From the NCBI GenBank assembly GCA_022747635.1, contig JAKTNV010000011.1, forward strand, positions 18,683,981 to 18,747,980: a stretch of DNA of 64,000 nt, written 5' to 3'. Each line of letters begins with the position of its first letter. Within the stretch, counting starts at the first letter, position 1. The notes beneath the pieces were generated by a model, which saw nothing but the letters and a program-made list of their open reading frames with translations, was not told the origin of the DNA and did no database searches. This document shows, piece after piece, positions 45,735-57,109 of this stretch. This DNA comes from Hetaerina americana. Taxonomy: Eukaryota > Arthropoda > Insecta > Odonata > Calopterygidae. Both the position numbers and the translations under genes were made by a program.

Positions 45735-46022
45735 GAAAAAAAACCACAATTATCAACCCGAAGGTTGGTTTGATAGGTGAGAATATAGTAATCCTGGCTC
45801 GTGAAAATCGCATATGGACGGGCTATACGGGAGCGGGGCTTTGAGTTTTGAAGTAATGATAAGAGTCCCTCTTCCCTGTGCTACTTGTGGTTTCCTAGGA
45901 AGACTAAGTGCCTGAAGAATTACGCACAGCTTGGATTGAGCTCAGGAAACCTAGAGGAGTCACTCTGAACAGAATTCGAGCCCTCCAGTGCGCTATCAAC
46001 TTCCCACTGTATGGGACATTGA
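45735..46022 (-). mobile_element. SINE S1 relic
   Basis: ATCAACCCGAAGGTTGG at 45753 is the S1 3' hairpin reversed. CCTCTTCCCTGTGCTACTTG and CAGAATTCGAGCCCTCCAGTG near 45970 are eroded body and box B. A TA array follows about 30 bp further on. Confidence 0.65.
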
Positions 46023-46051
46023 ATTTTTTAACCCCTAAACAGAAAGGAGTC

Positions 46052-46055
46052 TATA

Positions 46056-46092
<37 letters not shown>

Positions 46093-46160
46093 TTATGTAT
46101 ATGTATGTATATTGAATGTTTATATTTATTTATGTATACACATACATGTATAATTATATA
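46052..46160. repeat. TA/TATG/CA microsatellite
   Basis: TA array with TATG repeats and a short CACACA run at its end. Confidence 0.85.
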
Positions 46161-46194
46161 TACACACACACACATGATTCACGGGTAAGCCACC

Positions 46195-46365
46195 CTGAAA
46201 ACCTGCAACTCCAACCAAGTTATATGATTTTTCGGGTACCAGATCTTCCTGGGAAACCATAACCGGCACAGGGAAAGGAACTGGCCCCCCTACCCTGATG
46301 TGTGAATTTCACACGCCGTCGAGCTTATTGCTGGGCGAACTTTACCATCGCCGTCTTGTGCGTCG
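46195..46365 (+). mobile_element. SINE S1 fragment lacking a clear head
   Basis: AACCATAACCGGCACAGGGA, then GGAACTGGCCCCCCTACC and GTGTGAATTTCACACGCCG match 19118-19175. The 5' part (46195-46255) corresponds to the additional body seen at 4215-4260. The tRNA-like head and the 3' hairpin are missing. Confidence 0.75.
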
Positions 46366-46369
46366 TTGA

Positions 46370-47140
46370 AGAGCGTTCCATTTCGAAGAAATTTATACAT
46401 ACTTTACTTTTTTTATCTGGCACCTCCTTTAGTAACTTCTATGTATTAGGTGCTATATGTAGAGTGTATCTTAAGTGGAGTACGCCGTGACCCTTTTGAC
46501 CCTTTCATGCTTTTCGTTTTTAGAATAAGCTAATTCCGACGCTGGGTTACTCTCTTAACCCTTCTATCCCCCATTACCTTAGTATCCTATTACTACCGAT
46601 TCATCCCACCTACTTATCGCCCTAATGGTGGTAACGAACTCAGGTGCCGGTCGCTTCTTCTATTAAATAATGTTAATCCACCCTTCAGTAACTCGGTGTT
46701 ATATCCACGGACTACCACACCCCTTTTTATGACCATATTAATCCACGCGCTATATGATACACACCGTCTGGGCCTCTTTCCATCCGTTATCCTCACTTCA
46801 GGTATATAAAGAATTGCTTACGGAACACGGGCGGGAGGTGGAAGAGGTGGTGGCACAATTGGTCGATTAATTAAAGAGAAAAGAACAACGTACTCGAAAA
46901 ATCTCCCGTAACGGTATCGACGGTGCTTTTGATGGGATGGAAGGACGTTTTGGCGAGAAAGTTTGAACGAGGCACACGTGTCGATCCAAAGCCGAAGTGC
47001 ACACAGTGGGGGTTGAGACGGGTGGGGAGAGAGGGAGAGAGAGTTATTCTTGTAAACAGGATGCTTCAATGGATGAAAGTTTACCCAGAAACAAGCTCCC
47101 AAACGAGCAAGTAAGCGACGCGAGGCGGCAACGAGCGCCC
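46370..47140. other. Unassigned; GC-richer from 46800
   Basis: No feature recognised. Overlapping frames on both strands at 46818-47195 have no motif. Confidence 0.4.
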
Positions 47141-47147
47141 TGAAGCA

Positions 47148-47198
47148 ACGGTGATGTTCCTCGACGCGACGAAGTCGACCGTTAAAGAACATCACCGT
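47148..47198. repeat. Short inverted repeat
   Basis: ACGGTGATGTTC and its exact inverse GAACATCACCGT enclose a 27-base centre that has its own TCGAC/GTCGA pair. 47199-47534 holds nothing else, except a CTACAAGCCAGG segment of the 7015 repeat type. Confidence 0.6.
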
Positions 47199-47534
47199 CT
47201 TGAGTGCGGTCGGGAGAAACCAGAAACTGGATTACGACGGAATTGCGCCTGTCCCATTTACATCTACGTGTACATCTGCATATTGGTCTACAAGCCAGGG
47301 ATTGTTTTACGATGGAACAATCTGCTAATTCAGTCATTGTTCAGAGTTGAGTGCTTGTTTGATGAAGTTCTTCCATTCGTATGTGGTCGGTTTAATGCTT
47401 CGTGGTCGTGTATTAATGTCGCGTTATAACGATGGCGAACCTTGCGTATAGTATATGTGTGTCTTTATCTACCACTCTGGGGATTCATATTTTATCCGTG
47501 TATTTTAAATTGCAAATACATGTCTAAGAAAAAA

Positions 47535-47905
47535 TTAAAACTTGGTGAATATAAACTAAAGTAATGAAAAGAGGTCATCTATTTAGGAGTTACAATAGAC
47601 TACCAAGAGTAGTTTGGACATATCAATGGAAGTATTGTCAGAGTAACAAAGATTTTATACAGAGTACGAAGCTGATAACCGGGAACACAAGTAGGGATAT
47701 GATGAAAAGATTACCGCAAACGTTTTTATGGAGCTTAATGATGCACACCTCGGAAACATGATCAGTGAGGCGAGAGAATAAACGTAAATTGGAGGATTTT
47801 TACTTGTGGGTATGGAGAAAGAAAATGAAGAAATTTCAATGGATGTATAGGGATGCGGATGGAATGAAGGAAGGCAGGGAATATGACGACTTGGAAAAAT
47901 GATTT
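47535..47905 (+). pseudogene. Family 1 LINE relic
   Basis: GAACACAAGTAGGGATATGA, CACACCTCGGAAACATGATC, GTGGGTATGGAGAAAG and GATGCGGATGGAATGAAGGA follow the LINE C-terminal order. Decayed. 47906-48230 is unassigned. Confidence 0.6.
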
Positions 47906-48234
47906 ATTGCTATTCAGGGTAAAGAGTATTTATTTATTACCATGCTAGGTGGGACATGAAAATGTGGCAGCGCCTTCGTATTAAATCCATCTCAAACAAA
48001 CCTAAATCTATTGAATAATTATTCGTTAAAATTAATAAAAGAAAATCATGAACTCTAAATTATTTCATCTGTGTTGGCAAGGATGCGTAGAGGTCATATT
48101 CACTAGGAAAGAGGGCTGACAGCCGATATAACTTATGGCGTTAAGAACTAGTAGGTATTTAGTAGGTTGATATATTTAGAAAAAGAAGGAAATGGTGGAG
48201 GTATTTAAGGAGAAATCTTTTTCTCCCTCCGTAT

Positions 48235-48432
48235 TCTTTCGCGCAAGCGCCGCGGGGTTATAAAACTTAACCTCCCATCTAACAGACCGAGTAGTGTACC
48301 CGAAGTCCTCAACAAAGGGAGACCTAAGTGGGAATCGGGATTTCACTGAAAACATTCCGCTCCGCCAGGGACTTGAATCGAGGCTCTCGGGATTGGAATA
48401 CGATGCCATAGAGCTACCAAACCACTTCGATT
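48235..48432 (-). mobile_element. SINE-like tRNA relic (third type)
   Basis: The minus strand starts near 48432 with GAAGTGGTTTGGTAGCTCTATGG (box A-like), then GATTCAAGTCCC (box B-like), and an approximately 120-bp body unlike S1 or S2. Possibly an independent SINE family. Confidence 0.5.
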
Positions 48433-48439
48433 CGTTTCT

Positions 48440-48690
48440 ATATTGTTAGAGGTGCAAGCTTGGGAATCACTAACGGAGCGAAGATTAAACTATAGATTAA
48501 ATCTCTTGTTCAAATTGGAATGAAACCTCTTTTTAGTGATAATGTTAATTATCTTTTAATAATCCCATCTTACCACCGTAGGAGAGATCATATAAATGAG
48601 ATTAGAGAGATCAAGTATATAGCTGATAGATTTAAAATGACTTTTCCCTCGAACGATAAGTAATCAGAATAATTGTATCCAACCGAGCTA
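48440..48690 (+). pseudogene. CR1/L2-like LINE C-terminal relic
   Basis: TTGGGAATCACTAACGGAGC aligns with the GWESLxxRR region, and a frame near 48585-48660 reads HINEIREIKYIADRFK, followed by FPSND. Pattern and order match the other relic at 52670-53520 (minus) and the general C-terminus of CR1/L2-type LINEs. Confidence 0.6.
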
Positions 48691-49048
48691 GGGGCGTAAA
48701 GCATTTTCTTTTTTTTAATTCTAAATAGCTCATTATTTATCCATTGTATATTTTAACCCAAGTTAACTGTCTATTTTAATCCCGGCAACTCATCTCTTAT
48801 GCTCGGAAAAGTATTTCAAACTTAGATACCGTAATGCAGATAGAACTGTCTATCACCATAATTGAAAATATTTTATATTTTCATTTTAACTGACAGATAA
48901 GGAAAACGTAATTTTTTTATGTTAGCGTGCCTGTTACCTCAAAATAGAAGAAAGCGGAGTAGTTTAGGCATAGAATAGCTACAAATGGCGAAGCGTGGAA
49001 TGATTTAAGGATGAAAATCCAAAAAACCCAAATTTTAACGGAGCATTT
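48691..49048. other. Unassigned AT-rich sequence
   Basis: No recognisable feature. The transposase ORF continues into it as non-homologous sequence. Confidence 0.4.
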
Positions 49049-49708
49049 AAATGCAGCATTTACAGTTTGTCGTTCAGGTACAAATTTGTAGTGGACGACT
49101 CCCCTTTTGTCAAAAAAGACAATGAGCATCGCCTTGATCCGAGATTTGCTCATGCGAGCTTTCTTTTGACGGGGTGATGATGGGGTGTGCCACTCCGCAC
49201 TTTGTCTCTTCGACTCCGGGTCGTACTCAAAGATCCACGCCTCGTCACCCGAAACAACGTTCTCTAAAAAATGTGGATCATTTTTGCAGTGATCCGCAAG
49301 TTGTGTCGCGATTTCCAAACTATTGAGTCTTTGATCTTCACTGAGCACTTTCGGCACCAACTTTGCACAAATTTTTCGCATCTGTAATTGCTCCCTAATA
49401 ATCTCGTGCACTATTGTTTTTGGCACATTACACTGCTCTGCTATCATCCGAACACTAAGACGACGATCAGAGCTCAGTACATCGCAAACTTTTCGCACAT
49501 TTTCGTCGGTGAGTGTCGTTGATGGGCGTCCAGGCCGTGGTTCGTCGTCGACCTCTTCTCTGCCCTCCACGAACATCTTGTGCCACCGAAAGATCATGTT
49601 TCTGGACATGGCTGACTCCCCGTAAGCCTGGTTAATCATACCGACAGTTTCGGTAGACGATTTCCCAAGCTTTACCGCAAATTTGATGGAATAACGCTGC
49701 TTCGGCAT
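49049..49708 (-). pseudogene. Mariner transposase, N-terminal two thirds
   Basis: A start at 49708 (MPKQRYS) is preferred over the upstream ATG at 49762, because family proteins begin near this helix. About 220 residues are uninterrupted: helix-turn-helix DNA-binding part (residues 1-115, with RWHKMFVEGR at 41-50 and GRPSTT), RKICAKLVPKVL linker (111-122), GDEAWIFEYD with the first catalytic Asp155, KKARMSKSRIKAML, and FVPERQTVN. The second and third catalytic Asp are lost because the frame passes into unrelated sequence. The intact family length is near 345. It may still encode a DNA-binding protein if expressed, but there is no evidence for this. Confidence 0.85.
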
Positions 49709-49904
49709 CGCGTTCCGTGACGTGGGTCGAGCGTGGAGGTTCGCGTTAACAGAGCTCCTCACTACACCACAGCTCAGAGCCGACTGCCTTTTTCAGCGTC
49801 GCTTGCCAACATACACCCCTCCAATCGCAGCCCGTCAGAGCGGTGCTGGGTGCGCCTGGAGCGGCGGGAAAAAATCAGTACACTTATTTTCCGGACGAAC
49901 CCTG
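49049..49904 (-). mobile_element. Mariner, 3'-deleted
   Basis: The right end (minus-strand 5' end) is CAGGGTTCGTCCGG, adjoining TA at 49905-49906. A 5' UTR of about 195 bp precedes the transposase. Homology ends near 49049, so the 3' third and the other terminus are missing. Confidence 0.8.
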
Positions 49905-49989
49905 TATAGTTTAAAAATGAACATTCGAACACAAAAAACAAATAGGAAAAGATTCAATTTTATAAATAGAAGTACGTATTATCGAATGG

Positions 49990-51335
49990 AATCAGCCACC
50001 TGGAGAGTTACTTTAGCCCTTTCCATCAGCTATTAGGAGTTAAGGGAATAAGTGTAAGGTAGCTACTGAGCAACGGATAGGGTGATAAACTTTAAAGTGG
50101 CTGTGAGCGGAAATGGTTTGAAATGGATGTTGACGGTGCCAATTGGGACTTCGAAAGTGTGTGATGTTTGAATTTTGACAGTGCTTAATTTTGGAGGTGG
50201 TATGGATATAGACGGGCGTTATTTTCATGGTGGGCCGTGTGCCATGGTAGTGGCTTCATATTTGCTTTGACTATCTTTGTACATAACAGCTTAGTTTTGA
50301 TTTTTTATTAATGTTCATGTTATTTTTTCATGTTTGATTGTCATACCAGCGATTTGTGTGCCACCTTTCTCTTCTTTACATTGAGTGCCTATCGGCACAT
50401 GTATTTTTAATAGATAATAATCATCTTAGACCACACTCTGACACTCACACTAGGGATGGTTTGCCATATAGTTGTGGGTCACCTCCAAATTTTATTAATG
50501 TGTTATGCTCACGTGCTCTCTCATGGCTGGCGGAGCTGCAAGAATGATTTATATAATGGCCTTCTTTCTGTTCTCTACATTGATTTTTCTTCAGATCGAT
50601 CTGATTCCAATTTTTTCCTCCGCCATCACTTCCTCCCTTGTGGCATCCTAAAATGCTACCCCCGCCTCCAGAATGTGACCTGACCTTCACGAAAGAGCAT
50701 CTCCCCTTTAGTTTTCCATTACATCAATCATTACATTTCCTTTTGGCGGGATGCTTCCTCAAATCCCTCCGGACGCGAACGTGGGGGTGGATGAGCGGCG
50801 GGTGGGGGGGTTAAACCGGTCGGAGGAGGGATAGGTAGGGGTAGATGGAAAGTGGCGAAAAACGAATTTGTAGTCCTGTGGGCTGAAGAGGTGGGAATGA
50901 CGGGGGAAACAATTTAAGCTCCTGGAACCAGAGATGGTGTATGTGGGAGGAGGAAGAGGGAGTGAGATACTTCTTCGCTCGCACTATGCAACTGGCACAC
51001 CGTCGGTTTACTCCGCATCTTTCGCGTGCACTAGCGCACACTATAACACACGCGAAATGGAATTCACACCTTTGATTCACATACGAAGAGTTGTTAAAGT
51101 ATGAATGGCCATTTGATGAGTCATTGGAAATGAGCATAATGTATAAAGGCTCATGGCTTTTGGGTATTGTTTGCTGTCGGGATCGCATTGCTAGCGGAAA
51201 AAAAAATTTTCCAAATATAACAGATCGAGAATCTATTTCCCAAATAATATATTCTGGATAATATCGGAAAATTGGTCACTAATGTGTATACATATGGTAT
51301 GATTGGGAAACGAGGGTGTCTACAGGAGAGATTAT
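49990..51335. other. Unassigned sequence
   Basis: No gene or known repeat recognised. 50780-50830 is G-rich. Confidence 0.4.
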
Positions 51336-51339
51336 TATT

Positions 51340-51480
51340 TGGTATTCTACTTTTTAAGATAGGTTTTTGATAGGCAAAGAATGAACTGTCCCACTGGTTT
51401 AAATATTTCAAAAGTTCGTCTACCAAAGTACCACTTAGCACCCCACAGTACAATAAACCCTAGGAGAATTTTCAAGAGTG
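51340..51480 (-). mobile_element. Family 1 LINE 3'-end relic
   Basis: TTCTACTTTTTAAGATAGG followed by TTTTTGATAGGCAAAGAATG is a diverged 3' terminus in minus orientation, preceded by TTATTATTTGG. Confidence 0.5.
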
Positions 51481-51569
51481 TGTGAAAGTCTATAGGGTAT
51501 ACTCACCGCAAGAAGAGGAAAACTAATAGGACGATAGTTAACTGAATTCCATTATTATTGATAATCCAC

Positions 51570-52125
51570 CGCTTAATGTAGGTTTTGGAAGGACCTTAAG
51601 TTCACATCTCTATTTCGGACACTCGCTTAGCGAGATTAAATCTGAAAACCAGCCCTAAAATCAGATCCTTTTCAATTTTTTATGCATTCTATCTCCCTTA
51701 ATTCCATGCTACGTGCATATCCTTTTCCTACTCCTTCTGCCAGACGTTCTCTCCTCAATATCACAGTCTTCAACATTCTATCTCCAATCAAAATGTGCAG
51801 TTTACTGTTATTGTCCTCGTCGATTTTCTCCCCATGGTCGCATCTCCTCCCCCGCCATGCCTAGCACTACTTCGTTTGTTTTCCTTTCTGTCGATTTCAC
51901 CTTTTCCCCTTCTCCACACCCACTTTACGTAAGTCTCCAATCTGAGGCAACTACCATACTTAAAAGACTATATTTCCACGCCGTATTAAACCACCTCCAT
52001 ATTGAATCTTTCGACAAACCTTTCTTAAAAAGCTTACTCAACATTCCTACCAGCAGTCCTATACGCTTTGTGCAAATTTCTTTGCCTAAAGCAATTCTTC
52101 TTCTTATATCCCGAATATTTTGAAA
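51570..52125 (-). pseudogene. Family 1 LINE 3' relic
   Basis: GATAATCCACCGCTTAATGT starts the terminus. TCTCCTCAATATCACAGTC, CCTTTCTGTCGATTTCACC and TTGCCTAAAGCAATTCTTCT are reversed C-terminal landmarks. The terminal hairpin keeps the CCACC/GGTAG-type pairing imperfectly. Confidence 0.75.
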
Positions 52126-52129
52126 ATCT

Positions 52130-52665
52130 TGGCCCAAAATATAGCTTAGACAAGTATGCTGATGCATCTACTCTAGTTAGTTAGGTTAGCTTTATTTTTA
52201 TCAAAAATCTCATTACTTTTGTTTTGTTAAAATTAATCAACTCAGGCCTATCGCACAGATTTTCTAGCGCGTCCAGCAATAACTGTAACTACCTTGATAG
52301 ATTGGATAGATTGATTGCAAAATATTGCAGTTACAAGAGAATGGAAGGGATAAATGTATTATGGAGCATTGCACGGGAAAGATAAACAAGGTTAAATGGG
52401 CGCCCATTTTTGGGGCAAAATGGATTTGTTCGGAACATAGGGGAAAATATATATGGGAAAATACCCAGCGAGGAAGGTGGAGGAATAACTCAGGTCCAGA
52501 AATGAAGTTTTGGTAATAACAATTTTCCTGTTGTTATCAGGTTAAGATTTCTATCTCTCTACCTACATAACCTGGTACCATGCAAGTCAACGCTACGGTG
52601 TGTCGTGAGGTTTGATTACGCACAGACTAATTTTGACATAAAACAGTTTTACCCTAGTGCAGCCG
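52130..52665. other. Unassigned sequence
   Basis: Nothing recognised. Confidence 0.4.
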
Positions 52666-52669
52666 GATG

Positions 52670-53520
52670 AATTTGTTCCGATCCTTTATCGTTCGAGGGA
52701 AAGATAATTGCATCTTAAATCTTTCTGTTCTACGCTTAATCTATTTAATTTTATTGATACGATCTCTCCTACCATAATACGATAGGGCTGATAATAAATT
52801 TTCTATAGCATTGCTGAAGAGACATCTTTCCAATTTATGCAAGAGTAATCCAATCTGTAATTCAACCCTCGCTCCGTGAGTGATTCCCAACCTAGTCTCT
52901 CGATTAATTTTGATAAGGTATTGAGTCTGTCATAACAATTCTTAACAAATATAGCTCATCTTTGAGGAATGTGATCTGATTCTTCAACCAATTCAACTTC
53001 ATCAGGATGCCATATATAATAGTTATATTCTAAATGAGGCCTTACTGGTGAAATATAAAATTTCTTTTAAACTTCACTCTATTCCCATTACTCTTCTAAT
53101 AATTCCTCGTTTTTGTTAACTTGTTACCTAGAACGAGTGCTGAATCGGGTCTACTTTTTCTATTTTGGTATTTCTGGTGCAGTAGTCGTTTGAGAGAGAA
53201 CTAATCCTAGTCCAAGAATTCATCAGGACGCACTTTCTTGAGTTTAATTATAATTGTTAAGTTTCGCACTAGCATTTGATAGCATTTTACTCAAATGCTA
53301 AGCTACTTAATTCCCAGGATTACGGATATCTCTATTAACCTAACTAAAACGTATCTTACCCTTAACCACAGAATTATCGTCGAAACATCTGAAGTGAATC
53401 CTACTGCATTAGAGCTAACACCATCCATGACTACCACTTGTACGCAACTATTCAAAAACTATTAAATCCAGCCCAGGAAATTTTTATGCATACCATAGGC
53501 TTCTAGCTCTGTAAGAAGCT
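52670..53520 (-). pseudogene. CR1/L2-like LINE reverse transcriptase relic
   Basis: The minus strand reads, in broken frames, LLTELEAYGMHKNFLGWI near 53470-53520, VVVMDGVSSNAVGFTS near 53380-53430, KFYISPVRPHLEYNYYIWHP near 53020-53070, ERLGWESLTERGLNYRL near 52870-52920 and FPRTIKDRNKF near 52675-52710. These follow the RT palm-to-C-terminus order of CR1/L2-type elements. The catalytic block containing FADD is deleted. Confidence 0.7.
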
Positions 53521-53524
53521 CTAC

Positions 53525-54105
53525 AATTTTTTATATATTTTACAATGAGAGGGGATGAACTCGTACTGGAAACTATTGAGAGCTGAAATGAAATAATATT
53601 TTATATTATCTGCGACTGATTCCGTAAAGCAATCTAAATATAAAATTTCTATTGAGGCGTCTAATTTAATTAAGAAGAAATAAGATATAACGAGCAAAAA
53701 AAGGCAATGCATCAATTTTTTGTATCATTGTAAAAAATAGCATAATATTACAAGCATTCCGAATTTGCAATATAGATTTTGTTATAATATTTTCAGTTAT
53801 GTCCCAACCATTACTTTGAAAAAAGTTTAATATTACAAAACTTTGAGCAGAACCAAAGATGTTATCGTGCAAAAAAAATTTAACATGTATACGGCATTAT
53901 AAAATAAATGAATTACGTTATATGGCATGGTAAAAGTGCAAAAATGTACGGGAAGTAGTTGTATATAGTATGACATGATTTGATTGCATGAATTAAGAGA
54001 GATTGATAGATTAAGGATGCTACAAATATATTCAACTATCGCTTTCTTTGTTTTAATGTATACGTTTAAGAATACATTTTAAACGAATCCAATGGCATAT
54101 ACTTT
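53525..54105. other. Unassigned AT-rich sequence
   Basis: Nothing recognised. Confidence 0.4.
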
Positions 54106-54109
54106 TTAT

Positions 54110-54480
54110 ACGTATTGGAAGAAAATTACGTACGAAGACGTATTGACTTCACGTGTTGGACGGAAATGAACACCATTGGGGTATTTGCAGGGAGGGTGTG
54201 AGATTAGAGGAAGTTGCTGGAATAAATTTGAAGAATGCAGAAAAACTGAATTGAGGAAATATTGAGATTTAGTATGACGCTGAATGCTATGTTTGAACAT
54301 TAATTTTACGAAGCCAAGTAGAAGCCGGTATAATTGAATAAGGTAATAATATAGGGCAAGCGAGAGAAATTTTATGTGATACATAGTCTATAATAATAGT
54401 TGAAGCCGTTCAAAACCTACTTTGAATAGTAATATTAAATTTGTATTGACTTTAAATAGTAATATTAAATTTGTATTGAA
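54110..54480 (+). repeat. Possible LINE 3' relic with a tandem duplication
   Basis: GCCGTTCAAAACCTACTTTG at 54407 resembles a decayed LINE terminus. Immediately after it, AATAGTAATATTAAATTTGT-type sequence of about 32 bases is repeated twice (54421-54480). Confidence 0.4.
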
Positions 54481-54642
54481 GTGGGGAAACGACGAAGGGC
54501 TGCGTTCAATATCTTAGCATCGAAGATTTATTGGCAATGATGATAGGGAAAACTAGGCCGCAAGTATTTTTTTATTACCCTCCAGGCATGGACCCTTCTC
54601 GTCGAAAAGGATTTTCATGATTAATTGAATTTCTTAGGTCAT

Positions 54643-54646
<4 letters not shown>

Positions 54647-54708
<62 letters not shown>
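54647..54708. repeat. (TA)n microsatellite
   Basis: 62 bp of TA, abutting the family P repeat. Confidence 0.95.
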
Positions 54709-54710
<2 letters not shown>

Positions 54711-54880
54711 CACTTATGTGCAAGTTTCACGGATGTGAATAATAATGTATTCGATGTTAACACGAGTGTACAAAGATAAAAAAACAGAAATACGCAAAAA
54801 AGAAAAGAAACTCTCTAGTTTTCGAATTTTCGGCGGTCCAAGCCACCTTTCTCAAGGAAGAGAAGGAAAAAACTGCTCAG
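54709..54880 (-). repeat. Family P repeat
   Basis: Reverse match to 31130-31282. The minus strand shows TTGAGAAAGGTGGC, loop, CCGCCGAAAA (plus 54826-54856) and then the T/G-rich and ATTATTATTCACATCCGTG parts, ending at TA repeats. Confidence 0.65.
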
Positions 54881-54895
54881 TATATATATATAGAT

Positions 54896-55085
54896 GATTT
54901 CGTCGAAGTAACACGGAAGTGTTGAATTACAAACTTGGACAGCAATAAACAATATAAGAACATATAAAAAGTTCATTCACACGTTATTTCTTGATCATTT
55001 CGACGGAATTCAGCTCCGTCTTCGTCGGAAGAAATAGAAGTAATGACTGCCAAGTCAGTATTATAACTGCATGATATACATACAT
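54896..55085 (-). repeat. Family P-related repeat
   Basis: The minus strand at 55028-54998 reads CCGACGAAGACGGA, loop, TCCGTCGAAAT, the same module as 20641-20675, followed by ATGTTCTTATATTG. It lies directly beside the preceding copy in the same orientation. 55086-55774 holds nothing recognised; a 93-codon minus frame (55374-55655) has no motif. Confidence 0.5.
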
Positions 55086-55776
55086 GTATATTTAATAACT
55101 ATATAATGTGTATGTCTAAATATGTATGTAAATATTCCAAACTCTTCTTAATTATCCCACGACCCTTCCAGGTTTTTTCTGCCCGTCAAAAAATGCCATT
55201 TATTTCTTATTTCTTAAATTCTGCTGGCTTCTTATATCGATCAATGCGACACGACCCTCAATATTAGAAATAAAGTTTACCAAGTAAACTGCGACCCATC
55301 TTCTCCATCCCACGTTCACCTCCCTAGCAGATTCCCCACCCGCAGCTTTCCACGACCTAACTTCTGTTTATTGTTACAATGCAAACATTATTTTCTCCCA
55401 TAAGTCTACAACCACACCAACCCAATTAAGGACCGTAGGATTACCCTGCATTTGGAAATTCAAATCAAACCAACATCTATGGCAAAACCTTACCCAATTA
55501 GTTAAATCAATTATTAGTCCGACCTTCCTTTCCTGTTTCCTGAACAATCTATCATATATATCCTGGGCAATCCACCCCAGCAAACTCGTTCTCTGAATAA
55601 TTTCTGACAGGAGAAAATTAACGATGTCTTCCAAAATCAGCCATAGGTCTTCCAAAAATGAGTTGAAGAAAACACTACGTTGTTAATCTTCCATACGTTT
55701 CGTGACTTATATTTAAGTAGTTAATCAGCAATTCCTCGTGCACACCAAAACATGTGTGCATACTGGATTTAATATA

Positions 55777-57107
55777 CTACCTTGAACAAAAAGTTCCCGG
55801 AATAACCACCGTGTGGCGCTCCCATCGTTCCGATTTGAGTTCTGTTTTTTTTGTTAAATTGGTACATCTGTTGTTGATATTCCCTTTAAATCTTAGTGTT
55901 ATAACTTGACATTTGCAAAAGTTACGTAGCCAAGAGTACATCTATCTCTGTGTGTGTTGGCGATTTTTTACAATTTCAGAAATGGATTTAAATTTGCAAC
56001 AACGAACTTGTATTAAATTTTGCGTAAAAAACGGACTTAGTGGCGCACGGACGTTGGAAATGTTGGAAAAGTGTTTCGGCAACGATTCTCTAAAAAAAAC
56101 GGTCGTTTACCAGTGGCACGAGCGGTTCAGAAGTGGTCGTGAGTCAATCGAAGATGATGAACGCAGTGGCAGACCATCGACATCGAAAGTCGGTGAAAAA
56201 ATTGATAAAGTAAAAGAAATGTTGGTCAATAACCGCAAATTAACCATCAGAGAAATAGCGGAGGACTTGAACATTGCCTATGGATCCGCCCAAGACATTG
56301 TGGTTAATGATTTGGGTTTCCGTCGTGTAGCAGCAAAGTTGGTGCCGAAAGACCTCAATTTCATGCAAAAAAGAGACCGTGTTGACGTCGCAAAAGACAT
56401 GATTTGCGAGGCTGAATCCGATCCCACATTCATCAAAAGGATCATTACTGGAGACGAGACGTGGGTTTATGAGTACGACACGCAATCCAGACATCAGGCA
56501 AGTGAATGGCGTTCACCAAATGAGCCGAGACCAAAAAAACCACGTCGTTTTCAGTCAAAAAAGAAGGCAATGCTGACGGTTTTCATGGATTACAACGGTG
56601 TAGTGCATCATGAATTTTTGCCAGAAGGCCAGACAGTAAACAAAGAGTATTATTTGGGCGTTATGAGACGTTTGCGTGAAGCAATTCGCCGAAAGAGACC
56701 AGAAATGTGGGCAGAAAACTCGTGGATTTTGCACCATGATAACGCACCGTCGCACAGTGCTATCATTATTCGTAATTTTTTGACGAAAAATGCAAAAATA
56801 CCATCCAACAGCCACCGAATTCACCTGATTTGGCTCCCTGTGACTTCTTTCTGTTCAATCGAGTTAAAAAACCATTACGGGGAACGCGTTTTAGCAGCCG
56901 AGAGGAAGTAATGGAAAAATCGCAGGAAGCACTGATGGACATACCGAAAACCGAATATAAAAAATGTTTCGAGGATTGGATCAAGCGCTGGCATAAGTGT
57001 GTTGCAGTCGATGGGGATTACTTTGAAGGGGACAATATAGATTTAGATGAATAAACTTGTATTTTTAATTTTCTGAATAAATTCCGGGAAATTTTTGATC
57101 AAGGTAG
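55777..57107 (+). mobile_element. Mariner, structurally complete
   Basis: 1331 bp bounded by TA (55775-55776 and 57108-57109). The terminal inverted repeats are about 27 bp, beginning CTACCTTGA and ending TCAAGGTAG, and agree at 25 of 27 positions. One transposase gene lies inside with about 205 bp of 5' UTR and about 53 bp of 3' UTR. Size, TIR length, TA duplication and the D,D34D transposase are all standard for mariner. Confidence 0.95.
55982..57054 (+). pseudogene. Mariner transposase with one frameshift
   Basis: Start at 55982 (MDLNLQQR) rather than the upstream ATG at 55913, which would lie in non-conserved leader. Order: N-terminal helix-turn-helix region (1-115; VVYQWHERFRSGRESIEDDE at 41-60, GRPST), LVPKDL at 120-125, GDETWVYEYD with Asp158, KPRRFQSKKKAMLTVF, HHDNAPSH with Asp253, then SPDLAPCDFF with a third Asp. 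The spacing of 34 residues between the second and third Asp is seen only when the two frames are read together. The frame changes in a run of A near 56793-56797, consistent with loss of one base. The second frame (56830-57054) ends in DGDYFEGDN. Combined length is about 357 residues, full for the family. Apart from this indel the copy looks young. Confidence 0.9.
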
Positions 57108-57109
57108 TA

